From Bacteroidota bacterium (GTDB lineage Bacteria; Bacteroidota; Bacteroidia; UBA4408), in NCBI GenBank assembly GCA_016718805.1, contig JADKCP010000003.1, positions 310,001 through 374,000 of the forward strand: a stretch of DNA of 64,000 nt, in the 5' to 3' direction. The position numbers were made by a program, and so were the translations under genes. The stretch's first letter is position 1. Every line of letters starts with the position of its first letter. The notes beneath the pieces are model-generated. The model had not been told where the DNA came from. It saw only the letters and a program-made list of their open reading frames with translations, and did not search any database. Positions 35,867 to 45,272 of this stretch are shown in pieces.

Positions 35867-37273
35867 ATGACTAAAATAAAGTTTGGAACCGATGGCTGGA
35901 GAGCCGTAATAGCAAAGGAATTTACAGTTGAAAATGTAGCGCGCGTAACAGCCGCAACTGCCGAATGGTTAAAAAAGCAAAAAGCAAATCCTAGCGTAGT
36001 AGTGGGACACGATTGCCGCTTCGCCGGTGAACTTTTTGCCGAAACAGTTGCCAAAGTGCTTACGAATAGCGGAATTAAAGTATATCTTGCAAAAGGATTT
36101 GTTTCAACTCCTATGGTATCCTTGGGAGCGGTCGAAAAGAAAGCCGATTTGGGTATTATTATCACAGCAAGTCATAACCCTCCCGAATACAATGGTTTTA
36201 AATTGAAAGGAAGTTATGGAGGACCTTTAATTCCAGAGAAGGTGCAGGAAATTGAAGATATAATTCCGGAAAAAAATCCGGTTGATTTAGATGCTGTTTT
36301 CCTGGATGATTTGGTGAAAAATGGAAGCGTTGAATACGTCGACTTAGAGAGTATGTATTGCGAAAAAGTAGAGGCCAATTTCGATTTAGAAGCAATCCGA
36401 AATTCAGGTTTAGAATTCGCTTACGATGCTATGTTTGGCGCCGGTCAAAATGTAATGCGTCGTTTGTTTCCGGATATAACCTTTTTGCATTGCGAAAACA
36501 ATCCTTCATTTGAAGGACAAGCTCCTGAACCCATTCACAAAAACCTAGGTGAGTTTAGTGAAATGATAAAAATGAGTGGCAATATCGATTGCGGACTTGT
36601 AACTGATGGAGATGCCGACCGCATTGGTTTATACGACAACGAAGGTAATTTTGTAGATTCTCATCATATTATCCTTTTGTTGATTCATTATTTGTACAAA
36701 TACAAAGGCATGCGTGGTAAAGTTTGCACAGCGTTTAGTACAACTAATAAAATTAAAAACATGTGCGAGCATTACAAGCTCGATTTAGAAGTAGTTAAAA
36801 TTGGCTTCAAATGGATTTGCGGAATTATGATTAAAGAAGATGTGTTGTTGGGAGGAGAGGAAAGTGGAGGTATTGCAATTAAAGGTCATATTCCCGAGAG
36901 AGATGGGGTGTGGATGGGATTAGTTATTTGGGAGTTTATGGCCAAATCAAAAAAATCTCTTAAAGAATTAATTCAGGAAGTATACGATATTACAGGAACA
37001 TTTTGGTTCGAACGAAGCGATTTGAAACTGAAAGAAGAGCTAAAAAATAAAATTGTTGCTAAATGTAAAACTGATAATTACACCCAGTTTGGAAAATACA
37101 AAGTACAGCGCGTGGAAGATTTGGATGGATATAAATATTTCTTTAGTGATAAGGAATGGATGATGATACGTGCATCGGGTACTGAGCCTGTTTTGAGAAC
37201 TTATGCAGAAGCAGCAAACAAAGAAGATGCATTTGCGATATTAAAAGCTACCGAAGAAACACTTCTAGCTTAA
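35867..37273 (+). CDS. Phosphoglucomutase/phosphomannomutase family protein
   Basis: A 468-residue alpha-D-phosphohexomutase. The phosphoserine is S102 in TASHNPPEYNGFKLKG, the metal loop is TDGDADRIGLYD, the sugar-binding loop is LGGEESGGIAIKGH and the phosphate-binding loop is IRASGTEPVLRTYAE. It interconverts hexose 1- and 6-phosphates for sugar polymer synthesis; the sugar cannot be told. A terminator follows. Confidence 0.93.
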   Translation: MTKIKFGTDGWRAVIAKEFTVENVARVTAATAEWLKKQKANPSVVVGHDCRFAGELFAETVAKVLTNSGIKVYLAKGFVSTPMVSLGAVEKKADLGIIITASHNPPEYNGFKLKGSYGGPLIPEKVQEIEDIIPEKNPVDLDAVFLDDLVKNGSVEYVDLESMYCEKVEANFDLEAIRNSGLEFAYDAMFGAGQNVMRRLFPDITFLHCENNPSFEGQAPEPIHKNLGEFSEMIKMSGNIDCGLVTDGDADRIGLYDNEGNFVDSHHIILLLIHYLYKYKGMRGKVCTAFSTTNKIKNMCEHYKLDLEVVKIGFKWICGIMIKEDVLLGGEESGGIAIKGHIPERDGVWMGLVIWEFMAKSKKSLKELIQEVYDITGTFWFERSDLKLKEELKNKIVAKCKTDNYTQFGKYKVQRVEDLDGYKYFFSDKEWMMIRASGTEPVLRTYAEAANKEDAFAILKATEETLLA

Positions 37274-37291
37274 GTGCATAACTAATCTGTG

Positions 37292-37330
37292 AGGCTCATT
37301 AAGATAAAACTTGGTGAGCCTTTATTTTTT
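37292..37330 (+). terminator. Likely terminator after the phosphohexomutase gene
   Basis: AGGCTCAT (37292-37299) pairs with GTGAGCCT (37314-37321) with one wobble pair and a 14-base loop, followed by a T-rich tail to 37330. Confidence 0.65.
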
Positions 37331-37338
37331 TAATTGAA

Positions 37339-38283
37339 GTGATAGATAAGCCGGCTATATATTGGTGCAGTAGAGTAATACTAATTGTTGGATTTGTTTG
37401 CAGCATATTAGTAAATTGTGTGCAAGCTCAAACCGATACACTAAAGCCATCAAAACTCCATACAAAACGCCTTGCGTTAGTTGCCGGAACTGGTATAGCG
37501 ATGTATAGCGGAGTAATGATTGGTTTAAATGCATTGTGGTATAAAGATTATCCACGTTCTGCATTTCATTTGTTCAACGATAATAATGAGTGGTTGCAAA
37601 TGGATAAAATAGGACATGCTACCACCGCCTATTATGTTGGAAAAATTGGGATTGAGGTGTTTCATTGGACAGGTATGAAACGTACACCTTCCATTATCTT
37701 GGGTGGAAGTATAGGTTTACTATTTTTGAGTGGAGTAGAAGTATTGGATGGATATTCAACACAATGGGGTTTTTCAGGTGGCGATATGCTGGCAAATGTA
37801 GCAGGGGCAGGCTTAGTCATAGGACAGCAATTAATATGGAAAGAACAACGCATCGGTATAAAATTTTCGTATTACCCAAGTGGTTACGCACAGTACCGAC
37901 CAAGCGCACTCGGTAAAAATTTTAGTGAGCAAGTCTTAAAAGATTACAACGCACAAAGCTATTGGTTAAGTTGCAACATTGCCGATTTTTGCAGAAGTGA
38001 ATCACGTTTTCCAAAATGGTTAAATGTGGCCCTTGGATACGGAGCTGATGGAATGACAGGAGCAGTAGTAAATTCCTATGATTTAGGAGCACCAATTCGC
38101 GGAGTTTCCTTTGTGCGTAGCAGACAATATTATTTAGCGCTCGATGTAGAATTAAGTAAACTAAAAACGAAATATCCTATTTTAAATACTGTATTTAAAA
38201 GTATCGGATTTATTAAAATTCCTACACCTGCCTTAGAATATCATGAAAAAAATGGGTTTAAATGGCATTGGATGCATTTTTAA
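37339..38283 (+). CDS. DUF2279 family exported protein
   Basis: A 314-residue protein with a GTG start at 37339. The N-terminus has a signal segment, VILIVGFVCSILVNCVQAQ. The middle matches DUF2279: LQMDKIGHATTAYYVGKIG, GSIGLLFLSGVEVLDGYS and FSGGDMLANVAGAGLVIGQQ, which include membrane-like stretches. The function is unknown. A long hairpin follows just after the stop. Confidence 0.8.
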   Translation: MIDKPAIYWCSRVILIVGFVCSILVNCVQAQTDTLKPSKLHTKRLALVAGTGIAMYSGVMIGLNALWYKDYPRSAFHLFNDNNEWLQMDKIGHATTAYYVGKIGIEVFHWTGMKRTPSIILGGSIGLLFLSGVEVLDGYSTQWGFSGGDMLANVAGAGLVIGQQLIWKEQRIGIKFSYYPSGYAQYRPSALGKNFSEQVLKDYNAQSYWLSCNIADFCRSESRFPKWLNVALGYGADGMTGAVVNSYDLGAPIRGVSFVRSRQYYLALDVELSKLKTKYPILNTVFKSIGFIKIPTPALEYHEKNGFKWHWMHF

Positions 38284-38286
38284 AAA

Positions 38287-38334
38287 AAGCCCAATACCTT
38301 GTATCCAAAATTAGGGATACAAAATATTGAGCTT
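38287..38334 (-). terminator. Long hairpin, likely terminator for the minus-strand gene
   Basis: TTGTATCC and GGATACAA form the inner stem, extended outward by CAATA/TATTG and AAGC/GCTT pairing over 38287-38334. On the minus strand it is followed by a run of seven T, so it suits the gene at 38418-38840. It may also slow transcription coming from the left. Confidence 0.7.
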
Positions 38335-38417
38335 TCATAGGTTAAACTACTTGCTAGTAGTAGAAATTGTACAATAAACCTTTTTGAATTTACAAAAACA
38401 GTTTTAAGAATATATTT

Positions 38418-38840
38418 TTAGTTTTTATCGCTCATTCCCATCACCGCAGCTACCACAGCACCAACTATAGCAGCCATAACCGTGCTCGCAAGCACATCAA
38501 TCATCAACCAATTTTTTGTTAGCATAAAAGTCATGGCATACATTCCTGTATCAAAAGCAGCGGTTATTATAAAACCGATAATCGCACCTTGTTTCATTCC
38601 ATTCATCCATCCGCTTATTTTTGCCAAATCAAAAATATAAGCCATTAAAAAGGCTGAAAGTAAATTGCTAATAAACATCACCCATAACAGCATTTCACTC
38701 TCATTGCGATTTAATCCGGGAATATTCGGACAAGAGTTGGTCATGTAATCCATGAGTAGCATACCATAAATTAACCATCCGAGCAGAAAATAAGTCACTG
38801 CACCGGCAAAACTTCCTAGGAGTATTTTTTTTGTGTTCAT
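38418..38840 (-). CDS. Small four-span membrane protein of unknown function
   Basis: A 140-residue protein with four hydrophobic segments, in outline LLGSFAGAVTYFLLGWLIYG, MLLWVMFISNLLSAFLMAYI, a glycine-rich GAIIGFIITAAFDTGMYAM and VLASTVMAAIVGAVVAAVMG. It may belong to the DUF1761-like group of small membrane proteins, but I am not sure. It faces away from rpsL. A TATATTTG box on the minus strand (plus 38868-38875) lies 27 bases before the ATG. Confidence 0.7.
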   Translation of the reverse strand: MNTKKILLGSFAGAVTYFLLGWLIYGMLLMDYMTNSCPNIPGLNRNESEMLLWVMFISNLLSAFLMAYIFDLAKISGWMNGMKQGAIIGFIITAAFDTGMYAMTFMLTKNWLMIDVLASTVMAAIVGAVVAAVMGMSDKN

Positions 38841-38867
38841 TGTTTATAAATTTATTGGTTAGTAAAG

Positions 38868-38875
38868 CAAATATA
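38868..38875 (-). promoter_or_regulatory. TAnnTTTG promoter element
   Basis: Plus-strand CAAATATA reads TATATTTG on the minus strand, 27 bases before the start of the four-span membrane protein gene. The -33 part is weak. Confidence 0.5.
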
Positions 38876-38963
38876 TAAAATGCTAAAAATGAAATGCTTA
38901 AAAACGGATATTGTTTTAAACAAACAAAAGAATGGGCGGTGTGAAAATATTTTGTGTTACAAC

Positions 38964-38993
38964 TTGTTAGAATCAAAACAAATTGTACCTTTG
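38964..38993 (+). promoter_or_regulatory. Promoter of the ribosomal protein operon
   Basis: TTG at 38964-38966 and TACCTTTG at 38986-38993 are 19 bases apart, exactly the Bacteroidota sigma-A layout. The rpsL ATG is 69 bases downstream of the -7 box. This is the best promoter in the window. Confidence 0.8.
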
Positions 38994-39062
38994 CAAGCCC
39001 AAAAAATGGGTAGTTTAATAAAAAAATAGTATAAATAACAGTAATATCAATACTTTCAACAG

Positions 39063-39473
39063 ATGCCAACGGTACAACAATTAGTTCGAAAAGGTCGCTC
39101 CAAATTGCTAAATAAAAGTAAATCGGCTGCCTTAGACTCTTGTCCACAGCGAAGAGGCGTATGTGTACGTGTGTACACCACTACTCCTAAAAAGCCAAAC
39201 TCAGCGATGCGTAAAGTAGCGCGTGTGCGTTTAACCAATACTAAAGAGGTGAATGCATATATCCCGGGTGAAGGTCATAACCTACAAGAACACTCTATTG
39301 TTCTTATCCGAGGCGGAAGGGTAAAAGATTTACCGGGAGTTCGTTACCACATTGTACGTGGAGCATTAGATACTTCAGGAGTTGAAGGTCGTAACCAACG
39401 TCGTAGTAAATACGGAACTAAAAAACCTAAAGCAGGCGCAGCAGGAAAAGCAGCTCCAGCTAAGAAAAAATAA
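39063..39473 (+). CDS. rpsL: 30S ribosomal protein S12 (uS12)
   Basis: A 136-residue protein of the decoding centre. PTVQQLVRKGRSKLLNKSKS starts it, followed by CPQRRGVCVRVYTTTPKKPN, the region whose Lys (in TTTPKKPNSA) is the classic streptomycin site. The KPNSAMRKVARVRLTN block and the end LPGVRYHIVRGALDTSG are intact. The last 15 residues form a Lys/Ala tail. It is the first gene of the long translation operon and its ATG follows an AACAG leader. Confidence 0.97.
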   Translation: MPTVQQLVRKGRSKLLNKSKSAALDSCPQRRGVCVRVYTTTPKKPNSAMRKVARVRLTNTKEVNAYIPGEGHNLQEHSIVLIRGGRVKDLPGVRYHIVRGALDTSGVEGRNQRRSKYGTKKPKAGAAGKAAPAKKK

Positions 39474-39522
39474 TTTAGTCACATAAAATAAAATTTGCTG
39501 AAAGCACTAATTCATTAGTAAA

Positions 39523-39990
39523 ATGAGAAAAACAACGCCTAAAAGAAAACCTTTATTACCGGATCCAAAGTTTAATGACATGCTGGTAACACGTTTCGTT
39601 AACAATTTAATGTACGATGGCAAAAAAACTAAAGCCTTTGATACATTTTACGAAGCAATGGATATTATCACTAAGAAAAACGAAGAGAACGGTTTGGATG
39701 TTTTCAAAAAAGCATTAAATAACATTACTCCTCAGGTAGAGGTTAGAAGCCGCAGAGTTGGTGGTGCTACTTTCCAAATTCCACAAGAAATTCGTCCGGA
39801 GCGCAAAACTTCAATGGCAATTAAATGGATGATTTTGTATTCACGCAAACGCAACGAGAAATCAATGGGCCAAAAGTTAGCAGGTGAAATCATTGCAGCA
39901 GCGAAAGAAGAAGGTGCAGCTTTTAAGAAAAAGGAAGATACTCACCGTATGGCTGACGCGAATAAAGCATTCTCACATTTCAGATTCTAA
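39523..39990 (+). CDS. rpsG: 30S ribosomal protein S7 (uS7)
   Basis: A 155-residue protein that starts assembly of the 30S head. Family sequence: KPLLPDPKFNDMLVTRFVNN, VEVRSRRVGGATFQIPQEIR and RMADANKAFSHFRF at the end. Length normal. It lies 49 bases after rpsL and 23 before fusA, the usual str-operon order. Its leader (TTAGTAAAATG) has no Shine-Dalgarno sequence. Confidence 0.97.
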   Translation: MRKTTPKRKPLLPDPKFNDMLVTRFVNNLMYDGKKTKAFDTFYEAMDIITKKNEENGLDVFKKALNNITPQVEVRSRRVGGATFQIPQEIRPERKTSMAIKWMILYSRKRNEKSMGQKLAGEIIAAAKEEGAAFKKKEDTHRMADANKAFSHFRF

Positions 39991-40013
39991 ACAAACAGCT
40001 AGCTAATAATACA

Positions 40014-42131
40014 ATGTCAGATTTAAAATTTACACGAAATATTGGGATTGCAGCGCACATTGATGCAGGTAAAACTACTTGTACTGAGCGTATTCTTTAT
40101 TATACAGGAGTTAATCACAAAATAGGTGAGGTGCACGATGGTGCAGCTACCATGGATTGGATGGTTCAAGAGCAAGAGCGAGGTATCACCATTACTTCTG
40201 CAGCTACTACTTGTTTTTGGAATTACAAAAACAATAAATACAAAATCAATATTATCGATACTCCGGGCCACGTGGATTTTACTGTTGAGGTAAATCGTTC
40301 ACTACGTGTATTGGATGGATTGGTGTTTTTATTTTCAGCCGTTGATGGTGTTGAACCACAATCTGAAACAAACTGGCGTTTAGCTAATAATTATAACGTA
40401 ACCCGCATTGGTTTCGTAAATAAAATGGACCGTGCCGGAGCCGACTTCTTAAAAGTTGTTGGTCAGGTTAAAGAAGTATTGGGTGGTAATCCACTTCCTT
40501 TGCAGTTACCGATTGGGGCTGAAGAGAATTTTAAAGGAGTGGTTGATTTAATCAATTTCCGTGGAATTGAATGGAATGAACACGATAAAGGGATGACCTT
40601 TAACATTGTTCCAATTCCTGCGGATATGATGGAAGAAGCTACTGAATGGAGAGGAAAATTATTAGAAGCAATTGCTGAGTTCGACGACCATTTAATGGAG
40701 AAATTTTTCGAAAATCCGGAAAGTATCTCTGAACAAGAAATTTTAGCTGCATTGCGTCAGGCTTGTATCCACAATAAAGTGGTTCCAATGGTTTGTGGTA
40801 GTGCCTTTAAAAATAAAGGAGTTCAAACAATGCTTGATTTGGTAATGGAATTAATGCCAAGTCCACTTGATAAAAATGAAATTATAGGAACAAACCCTGA
40901 TACAGAAGAGGAAGTAAAACGTAAGCCGGATGTAAAGTAGCCTTTCACAGCATTAGCATTTAAAATTGCTACCGATCCTTTTGTTGGTCGTTTGTGTTTT
41001 TTCCGTGTTTATTCAGGAAGATTAGATGCAGGTTCATATGTATTAAATACAAGAAGTGGAAACAAGGAACGAATTTCTCGTATTTTCCAAATGCATGCTA
41101 ATAAGCAAAATTCTATTGATTCAATTGAAGCTGGTGATATTGGAGCTGCTGTAGGATTTAAAGATATTAAAACAGGAGATACATTATGCGATGAAAAGCA
41201 TCCTATTGTATTAGAAGCTATGAATTTCCCTGAGCCGGTTATTGGTATTGCCATTGAGCCAAAAACTCAAGCCGACTTAGATAAACTTGGAGTTTCATTA
41301 AATAAATTATCCGAAGAGGATCCTACTTTCCGTGTTAAAACTGACGAAGATTCAGGACAAACAATCATTAGCGGGATGGGTGAGTTACACTTAGAGATTA
41401 TTGTTGACCGTTTACGTCGCGAGTTTAAAGTTGAAGTAAATCAAGGAGCTCCACAGGTTAACTTTAAAGAAAAAATCAATGCAACCGTTGAACACCGCGA
41501 AGTGTACAAAAAACAAACCGGTGGTCGTGGTAAATTTGCCGATATTAAGTTTACAGCTGGTCCGGTTGATGAGGATTGGGATGTTTCAAAAGATGGATTA
41601 CAGTTCGTAAATGAAATCGTTGGAGGTAATATTCCACGTGAATATATCCCATCTGTTGAGAAAGGATTTAGAGCTGCAATGGCAACCGGTGTTTTAGCCG
41701 GATTCCAAATGGATTCATTGAAAATTGTTTTGAAAGATGGATCTTACCACGCGGTGGATTCGGATTCATTATCATTCGAAATTTGTGCTCGTACAGCTTT
41801 CCGTGAAGCATTACCAAAATGTAAGCCAGTATTGTTAGAGCCTATCATGAAAGTGGAAGTATTAACACCTGAGCAAAACATGGGTGATGTGGTAGGTGAC
41901 TTAAACAAGCGTCGTGGTCAAATTGAAGGAATGGATTCACGTGCAGGTTCACAAGTTGTAAAAGCTACAGTGCCTTTGAGCGAGATGTTTGGTTATGTAA
42001 CTACTTTACGTACCATCACTTCAGGTCGTGCTTCATCAACTATGGAATTTTCTCATTTTGCTGAAACACCAAGAGGTATCGCTGATGAGGTAATTGCAAA
42101 AGTAAAAGGCAAAAAAGCAGAAAAAGTTTAA
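40014..42131 (+). pseudogene. fusA: Elongation factor G gene with an in-frame TAG stop
   Basis: Translation GTPase that moves tRNAs and mRNA after peptide bond formation. The gene spans 705 sense codons if one TAG at 40938-40940 (codon 309) is read through. The first part holds the G domain: AAHIDAGKTTCTERILYYTG, DWMVQEQERGITITSAATT, IDTPGHVDFTVEV and VNKMDRAGAD. The second part, in the same frame, continues PFTALAFKIATDPFVGRLCF and runs to the normal C-terminus. The stop replaces one residue just before the conserved PFTALAFKI block, where homologues often have an acidic residue. TAG is a normal stop in neighbouring genes (rpsJ and rplS end in it). A base error G to T from GAG is the simplest cause. 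Confidence 0.9.
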
Positions 42132-42157
42132 TAACGTTCTTTATAAAATAAACAGAC

Positions 42158-42463
42158 ATGAGTCAGAAAATCAGAATCAAATTGAAATCTTACGATTACA
42201 ACTTAGTAGATAAATCTGCTGAGAAAATCGTAAAAACAGTAAAGGTAACGGGAGCTGTGGTAAATGGTCCAATTCCATTGCCTACCAACAAAAAGATTTA
42301 TACTGTTTTGCGCTCACCGCACGTTAACAAAAAGGCAAGAGAACAGTTTCAATTGTGTTCATACAAGCGTTTGCTTGATATTTACAGTTCTACTTCAAAA
42401 ACGGTGGATGCCTTAATGAAGTTGGAATTGCCAAGTGGAGTAGAAGTTGAAATCAAAGTTTAG
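42158..42463 (+). CDS. rpsJ: 30S ribosomal protein S10 (uS10)
   Basis: A 101-residue protein of the 30S head, also known as NusE, which joins the antitermination complex. Family sequence: QKIRIKLKSYDYNLVDKSAE, GPIPLPTNKKIYTVLRSPHV and REQFQLCSYKRLLDIYSST. It ends in TAG. It starts 26 bases after fusA, the first gene of the S10 cluster. Confidence 0.97.
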   Translation: MSQKIRIKLKSYDYNLVDKSAEKIVKTVKVTGAVVNGPIPLPTNKKIYTVLRSPHVNKKAREQFQLCSYKRLLDIYSSTSKTVDALMKLELPSGVEVEIKV

Positions 42464-42517
42464 TGATTCAATTGAGTCAACACATATTAAAGGAAGTAAA
42501 TTAAATAAATAAATAAA

Positions 42518-43135
42518 ATGTCAGGAATAATAGGAAAAAAAGTCGGTATGACCAGTATTTTTGGTGCCAATGGTAAAAATTTACCATGCACAGTTATCGA
42601 AGCTGGTCCTTGCGTAGTAACGCAAGTGAGAACTTTGGAGAAGGATGGATACGAAGCCGTTCAATTGGCTTATGACGAAAAGAAAGAAAAGAATACCTCC
42701 AATGCGCTTAAAGGTCATTTTGCAAAAGCAGGAACAACTCCTAAACGCAAATTGGCTGAATTTAAAGGATTTGAAGAACCAAAAGCTTTGGGCGACAAAG
42801 TCGGAGTTGAATTTTTTGCAGAAGGAGATTTTGTGGATGTAGTAGGAACTTCAAAAGGAAAAGGATTTCAAGGTGTTGTAAAACGTCATGGATTTTCGGG
42901 AGTTGGAGGTCAAACACACGGACAGCACAATCGTTTACGTGCTCCCGGTTCAATGGGTGCATCATCTTGGCCATCACGTGTATTCCCTGGAATGCGCATG
43001 GCAGGACGAATGGGGGGAGATCGCAAAAAAGTTCAAAACTTAGAAGTATTGAAAGTGATTGCAGATAAAAACTTATTGATAGTAAAAGGTTCCGTTCCCG
43101 GAGCTAAAGGGTCTTACATATTATTGGAGAAGTAA
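42518..43135 (+). CDS. rplC: 50S ribosomal protein L3 (uL3)
   Basis: A 205-residue early-assembly 50S protein near the peptidyl transferase centre. MSGIIGKKVGMTSIFGANGK opens it; FQGVVKRHGFSGVGGQTHGQ carries the Gln that is methylated in E. coli, and GRMGGDRKKVQNLEVLKVIA is the C-terminal block. The A-rich leader (AAATAAATAAAATG) lacks a Shine-Dalgarno sequence. It is followed after 1 base by rplD. Confidence 0.97.
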   Translation: MSGIIGKKVGMTSIFGANGKNLPCTVIEAGPCVVTQVRTLEKDGYEAVQLAYDEKKEKNTSNALKGHFAKAGTTPKRKLAEFKGFEEPKALGDKVGVEFFAEGDFVDVVGTSKGKGFQGVVKRHGFSGVGGQTHGQHNRLRAPGSMGASSWPSRVFPGMRMAGRMGGDRKKVQNLEVLKVIADKNLLIVKGSVPGAKGSYILLEK

Positions 43136-43136
43136 A

Positions 43137-43766
43137 ATGGAACTGAAAGTAGTAAATACAAAAGGTGCTGAGACAGCTAAAAAAGTTGTTTTAAACGATG
43201 CCATATATGGTGTTGAGCCAAACGATCATGCAATTTATTTGGATGTTAAACAATTCATGGCAAACAACCGCCAGGGAACACACAAATCCAAACAACGTAA
43301 CGAAATTGCCGGAAGCAGCAAAAAATTAAAGCGTCAAAAAGGTACCGGTGGTGCCCGTGCCGGAAACAAAAAGTCTCCAACCCGTATCGGTGGTGGACGT
43401 GCATTTGGACCTGAGCCACGTGACTATAGTTTCAAATTAAATAAGAAGCTTAAAAAGGTAGCCCGTGTTTCGGCTTTAACTTACAAGGCAAAAAATAACA
43501 ACATAACTGTATTGGAAGATTTTTCTTTTGATACAATTAAGACAAAGAATTACAATGAGTTAATGACTAATTTGAAGGTTGCCGACAAAAAAACGTTGTT
43601 GGTGCTTGCTGAGTCAAATAAAAATGTATATTTGTCGTCCCGAAATTTGAGCAAAGCTAAGGTCGTAATTGCTTCAGAATTAAACACTTACGATATACTA
43701 AATGCTTCAAACCTAATACTGGTGGAGAGCTCGGTGAAGGAAATTGAAAACCTATTAAGCAATTAA
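43137..43766 (+). CDS. rplD: 50S ribosomal protein L4 (uL4)
   Basis: A 209-residue protein lining the exit tunnel. RQGTHKSKQRNEIAGSSKKL and RQKGTGGARAGNKKSPTRIG form the tunnel loop, with GGGRAFGPEPRDYSFKLNKK after it. In E. coli L4 also represses its own operon through the leader RNA; no such leader is evident here. It starts right after rplC. Confidence 0.97.
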   Translation: MELKVVNTKGAETAKKVVLNDAIYGVEPNDHAIYLDVKQFMANNRQGTHKSKQRNEIAGSSKKLKRQKGTGGARAGNKKSPTRIGGGRAFGPEPRDYSFKLNKKLKKVARVSALTYKAKNNNITVLEDFSFDTIKTKNYNELMTNLKVADKKTLLVLAESNKNVYLSSRNLSKAKVVIASELNTYDILNASNLILVESSVKEIENLLSN

Positions 43767-43770
43767 GGCA

Positions 43771-44061
43771 ATGGAAGTTATTATAAAACCAATCATAACA
43801 GAAAAAATGACTGCTATGGGCGAAAAATTGAACCGTTATGGTTTTATTGTCGCTAAAGCAGCCAATAAAATTGAGATTAAGAATGCCATTGAAAAGATGT
43901 ATGGAGTTAGCGTTGCCAACGTGAATACCAACAACTACATTGGTAAAATTAAATCAAGAAATACCAAAGCCGGAGTAGTTTCGGGATTGGCAGGTAGAAA
44001 TAAAAAAGCAATTGTTTCCTTAAAAGCAGGTGAAACTATTGATTTTTACAGCAATATTTAA
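43771..44061 (+). CDS. rplW: 50S ribosomal protein L23 (uL23)
   Basis: A 96-residue protein at the exit of the ribosome tunnel, where signal recognition particle and trigger factor dock. VIIKPIITEKMTAMGEKLNR is the typical start, then AANKIEIKNAIEKMYGVSVA. The C-terminus is short (SLKAGETIDFYSNI). It lies 4 bases after rplD and 40 bases before rplB. Confidence 0.96.
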   Translation: MEVIIKPIITEKMTAMGEKLNRYGFIVAKAANKIEIKNAIEKMYGVSVANVNTNNYIGKIKSRNTKAGVVSGLAGRNKKAIVSLKAGETIDFYSNI

Positions 44062-44101
44062 TAGAGAATCACTTAGCGATTCAAGCGAAAAAAGATAAGC
44101 A

Positions 44102-44926
44102 ATGGCACTTAAAAAATTAAGACCTTTAACTCCTTCACAACGTTTCAAAGTAGCGTTAACATTTGATGACGTTACTACTGCTACTCCAGAAAGAAGTTTA
44201 ATGGCTCCCCTGAAAAAATCAGGAGGTAGAAATAATACCGGAAAAATGACCATGCGTTATGTAGGTGGTGGTCATAAACAACGTTACCGTATCATCGATT
44301 TCAAGCGTGATAAAGATGGTGTTGTTGGAACAGTTGCTACAATTGAATATGATCCAAACCGTACTGCAAGAATTGCCCTAGTAAATTATTCCGATGGAGA
44401 AAAGCGATACATCGTTGCTCCAAACGGATTAAAAGTAGGTCAAAAAATTGTTTCTGGTCCGGGTGCTGCACCTGAAGTTGGAAATACTTTATTGTTAAGC
44501 GAAATTCCATTGGGAACTTTTATTCACAATATTGAGTTGTATCCGGGACAAGGTGGAATTATTTCACGAAGTGCAGGATCATACGCTCAGTTGAGTGCTC
44601 GCGAAGGTAAATATGCAATTATTAAAATGCCTTCAAGTGAAACACGCATGATTTTGGTTACTTGTAAAGCAACTATCGGAATCGTTTCAAATTCTGACCA
44701 TGGTTTAGAAATCAGTGGAAAAGCAGGTCGTAGCCGTTGGCAAGGACGTCGCCCACGAGTTCGTGGTGTGGTAATGAACCCAGTTGATCATCCAATGGGT
44801 GGTGGTGAAGGTAGAGCTACCGGAGGTCATCCACGTTCACGTAACGGCATTCCTGCAAAAGGATTCAAAACTCGTGAATTAAAGAAAAAGTCAAATCGAT
44901 ACATCATCGAAAGAAGAAAGAAATAA
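44102..44926 (+). CDS. rplB: 50S ribosomal protein L2 (uL2)
   Basis: A 274-residue protein essential for peptidyl transferase assembly. Family sequence: LRPLTPSQRFKVALTFDDVT, GGRNNTGKMTMRYVGGGHKQ, and the conserved C-terminal region with VRGVVMNPVDHPMGGGEGRA, which contains the conserved histidine, followed by ATGGHPRSRNGIPAKGFKT. Length normal and reading frame intact. Confidence 0.97.
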   Translation: MALKKLRPLTPSQRFKVALTFDDVTTATPERSLMAPLKKSGGRNNTGKMTMRYVGGGHKQRYRIIDFKRDKDGVVGTVATIEYDPNRTARIALVNYSDGEKRYIVAPNGLKVGQKIVSGPGAAPEVGNTLLLSEIPLGTFIHNIELYPGQGGIISRSAGSYAQLSAREGKYAIIKMPSSETRMILVTCKATIGIVSNSDHGLEISGKAGRSRWQGRRPRVRGVVMNPVDHPMGGGEGRATGGHPRSRNGIPAKGFKTRELKKKSNRYIIERRKK

Positions 44927-44977
44927 TAACAACTGTTTGTTGACGTCTAAAACGCAACATACTCAATAGAAAAACAA

Positions 44978-45247
44978 ATGAGTCGTTCATTAAAAAAAGG
45001 TCCTTTTATAGATTACAAGTTAGAGAAGAAAATTCTGGCTGTACGTGATTCCGGCAAAAAAACAGTAATTAAAACCTGGTCACGTCGTACCATGATTTCT
45101 CCTGATTTTGTTGGACAAACGATAGCAGTTCACAATGGAAATAAATTTATTCCGGTGTACGTAACAGAAAACATGGTAGGACATAAGTTTGGTGAGTTTG
45201 CACCAACACGTATCTTCCGAGGTCATGCTGGAAATAAAAAATCATAA
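44978..45247 (+). CDS. rpsS: 30S ribosomal protein S19 (uS19)
   Basis: An 89-residue 30S head protein. MSRSLKKGPFIDYKLEKKIL, IKTWSRRTMISPDFVGQTIA and VGHKFGEFAPTRIFRGHAGN are characteristic. Length and position between rplB and rplV are normal. Confidence 0.97.
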   Translation: MSRSLKKGPFIDYKLEKKILAVRDSGKKTVIKTWSRRTMISPDFVGQTIAVHNGNKFIPVYVTENMVGHKFGEFAPTRIFRGHAGNKKS

Positions 45248-45272
45248 TTAATTAAGTAAAATAACCCGAACA

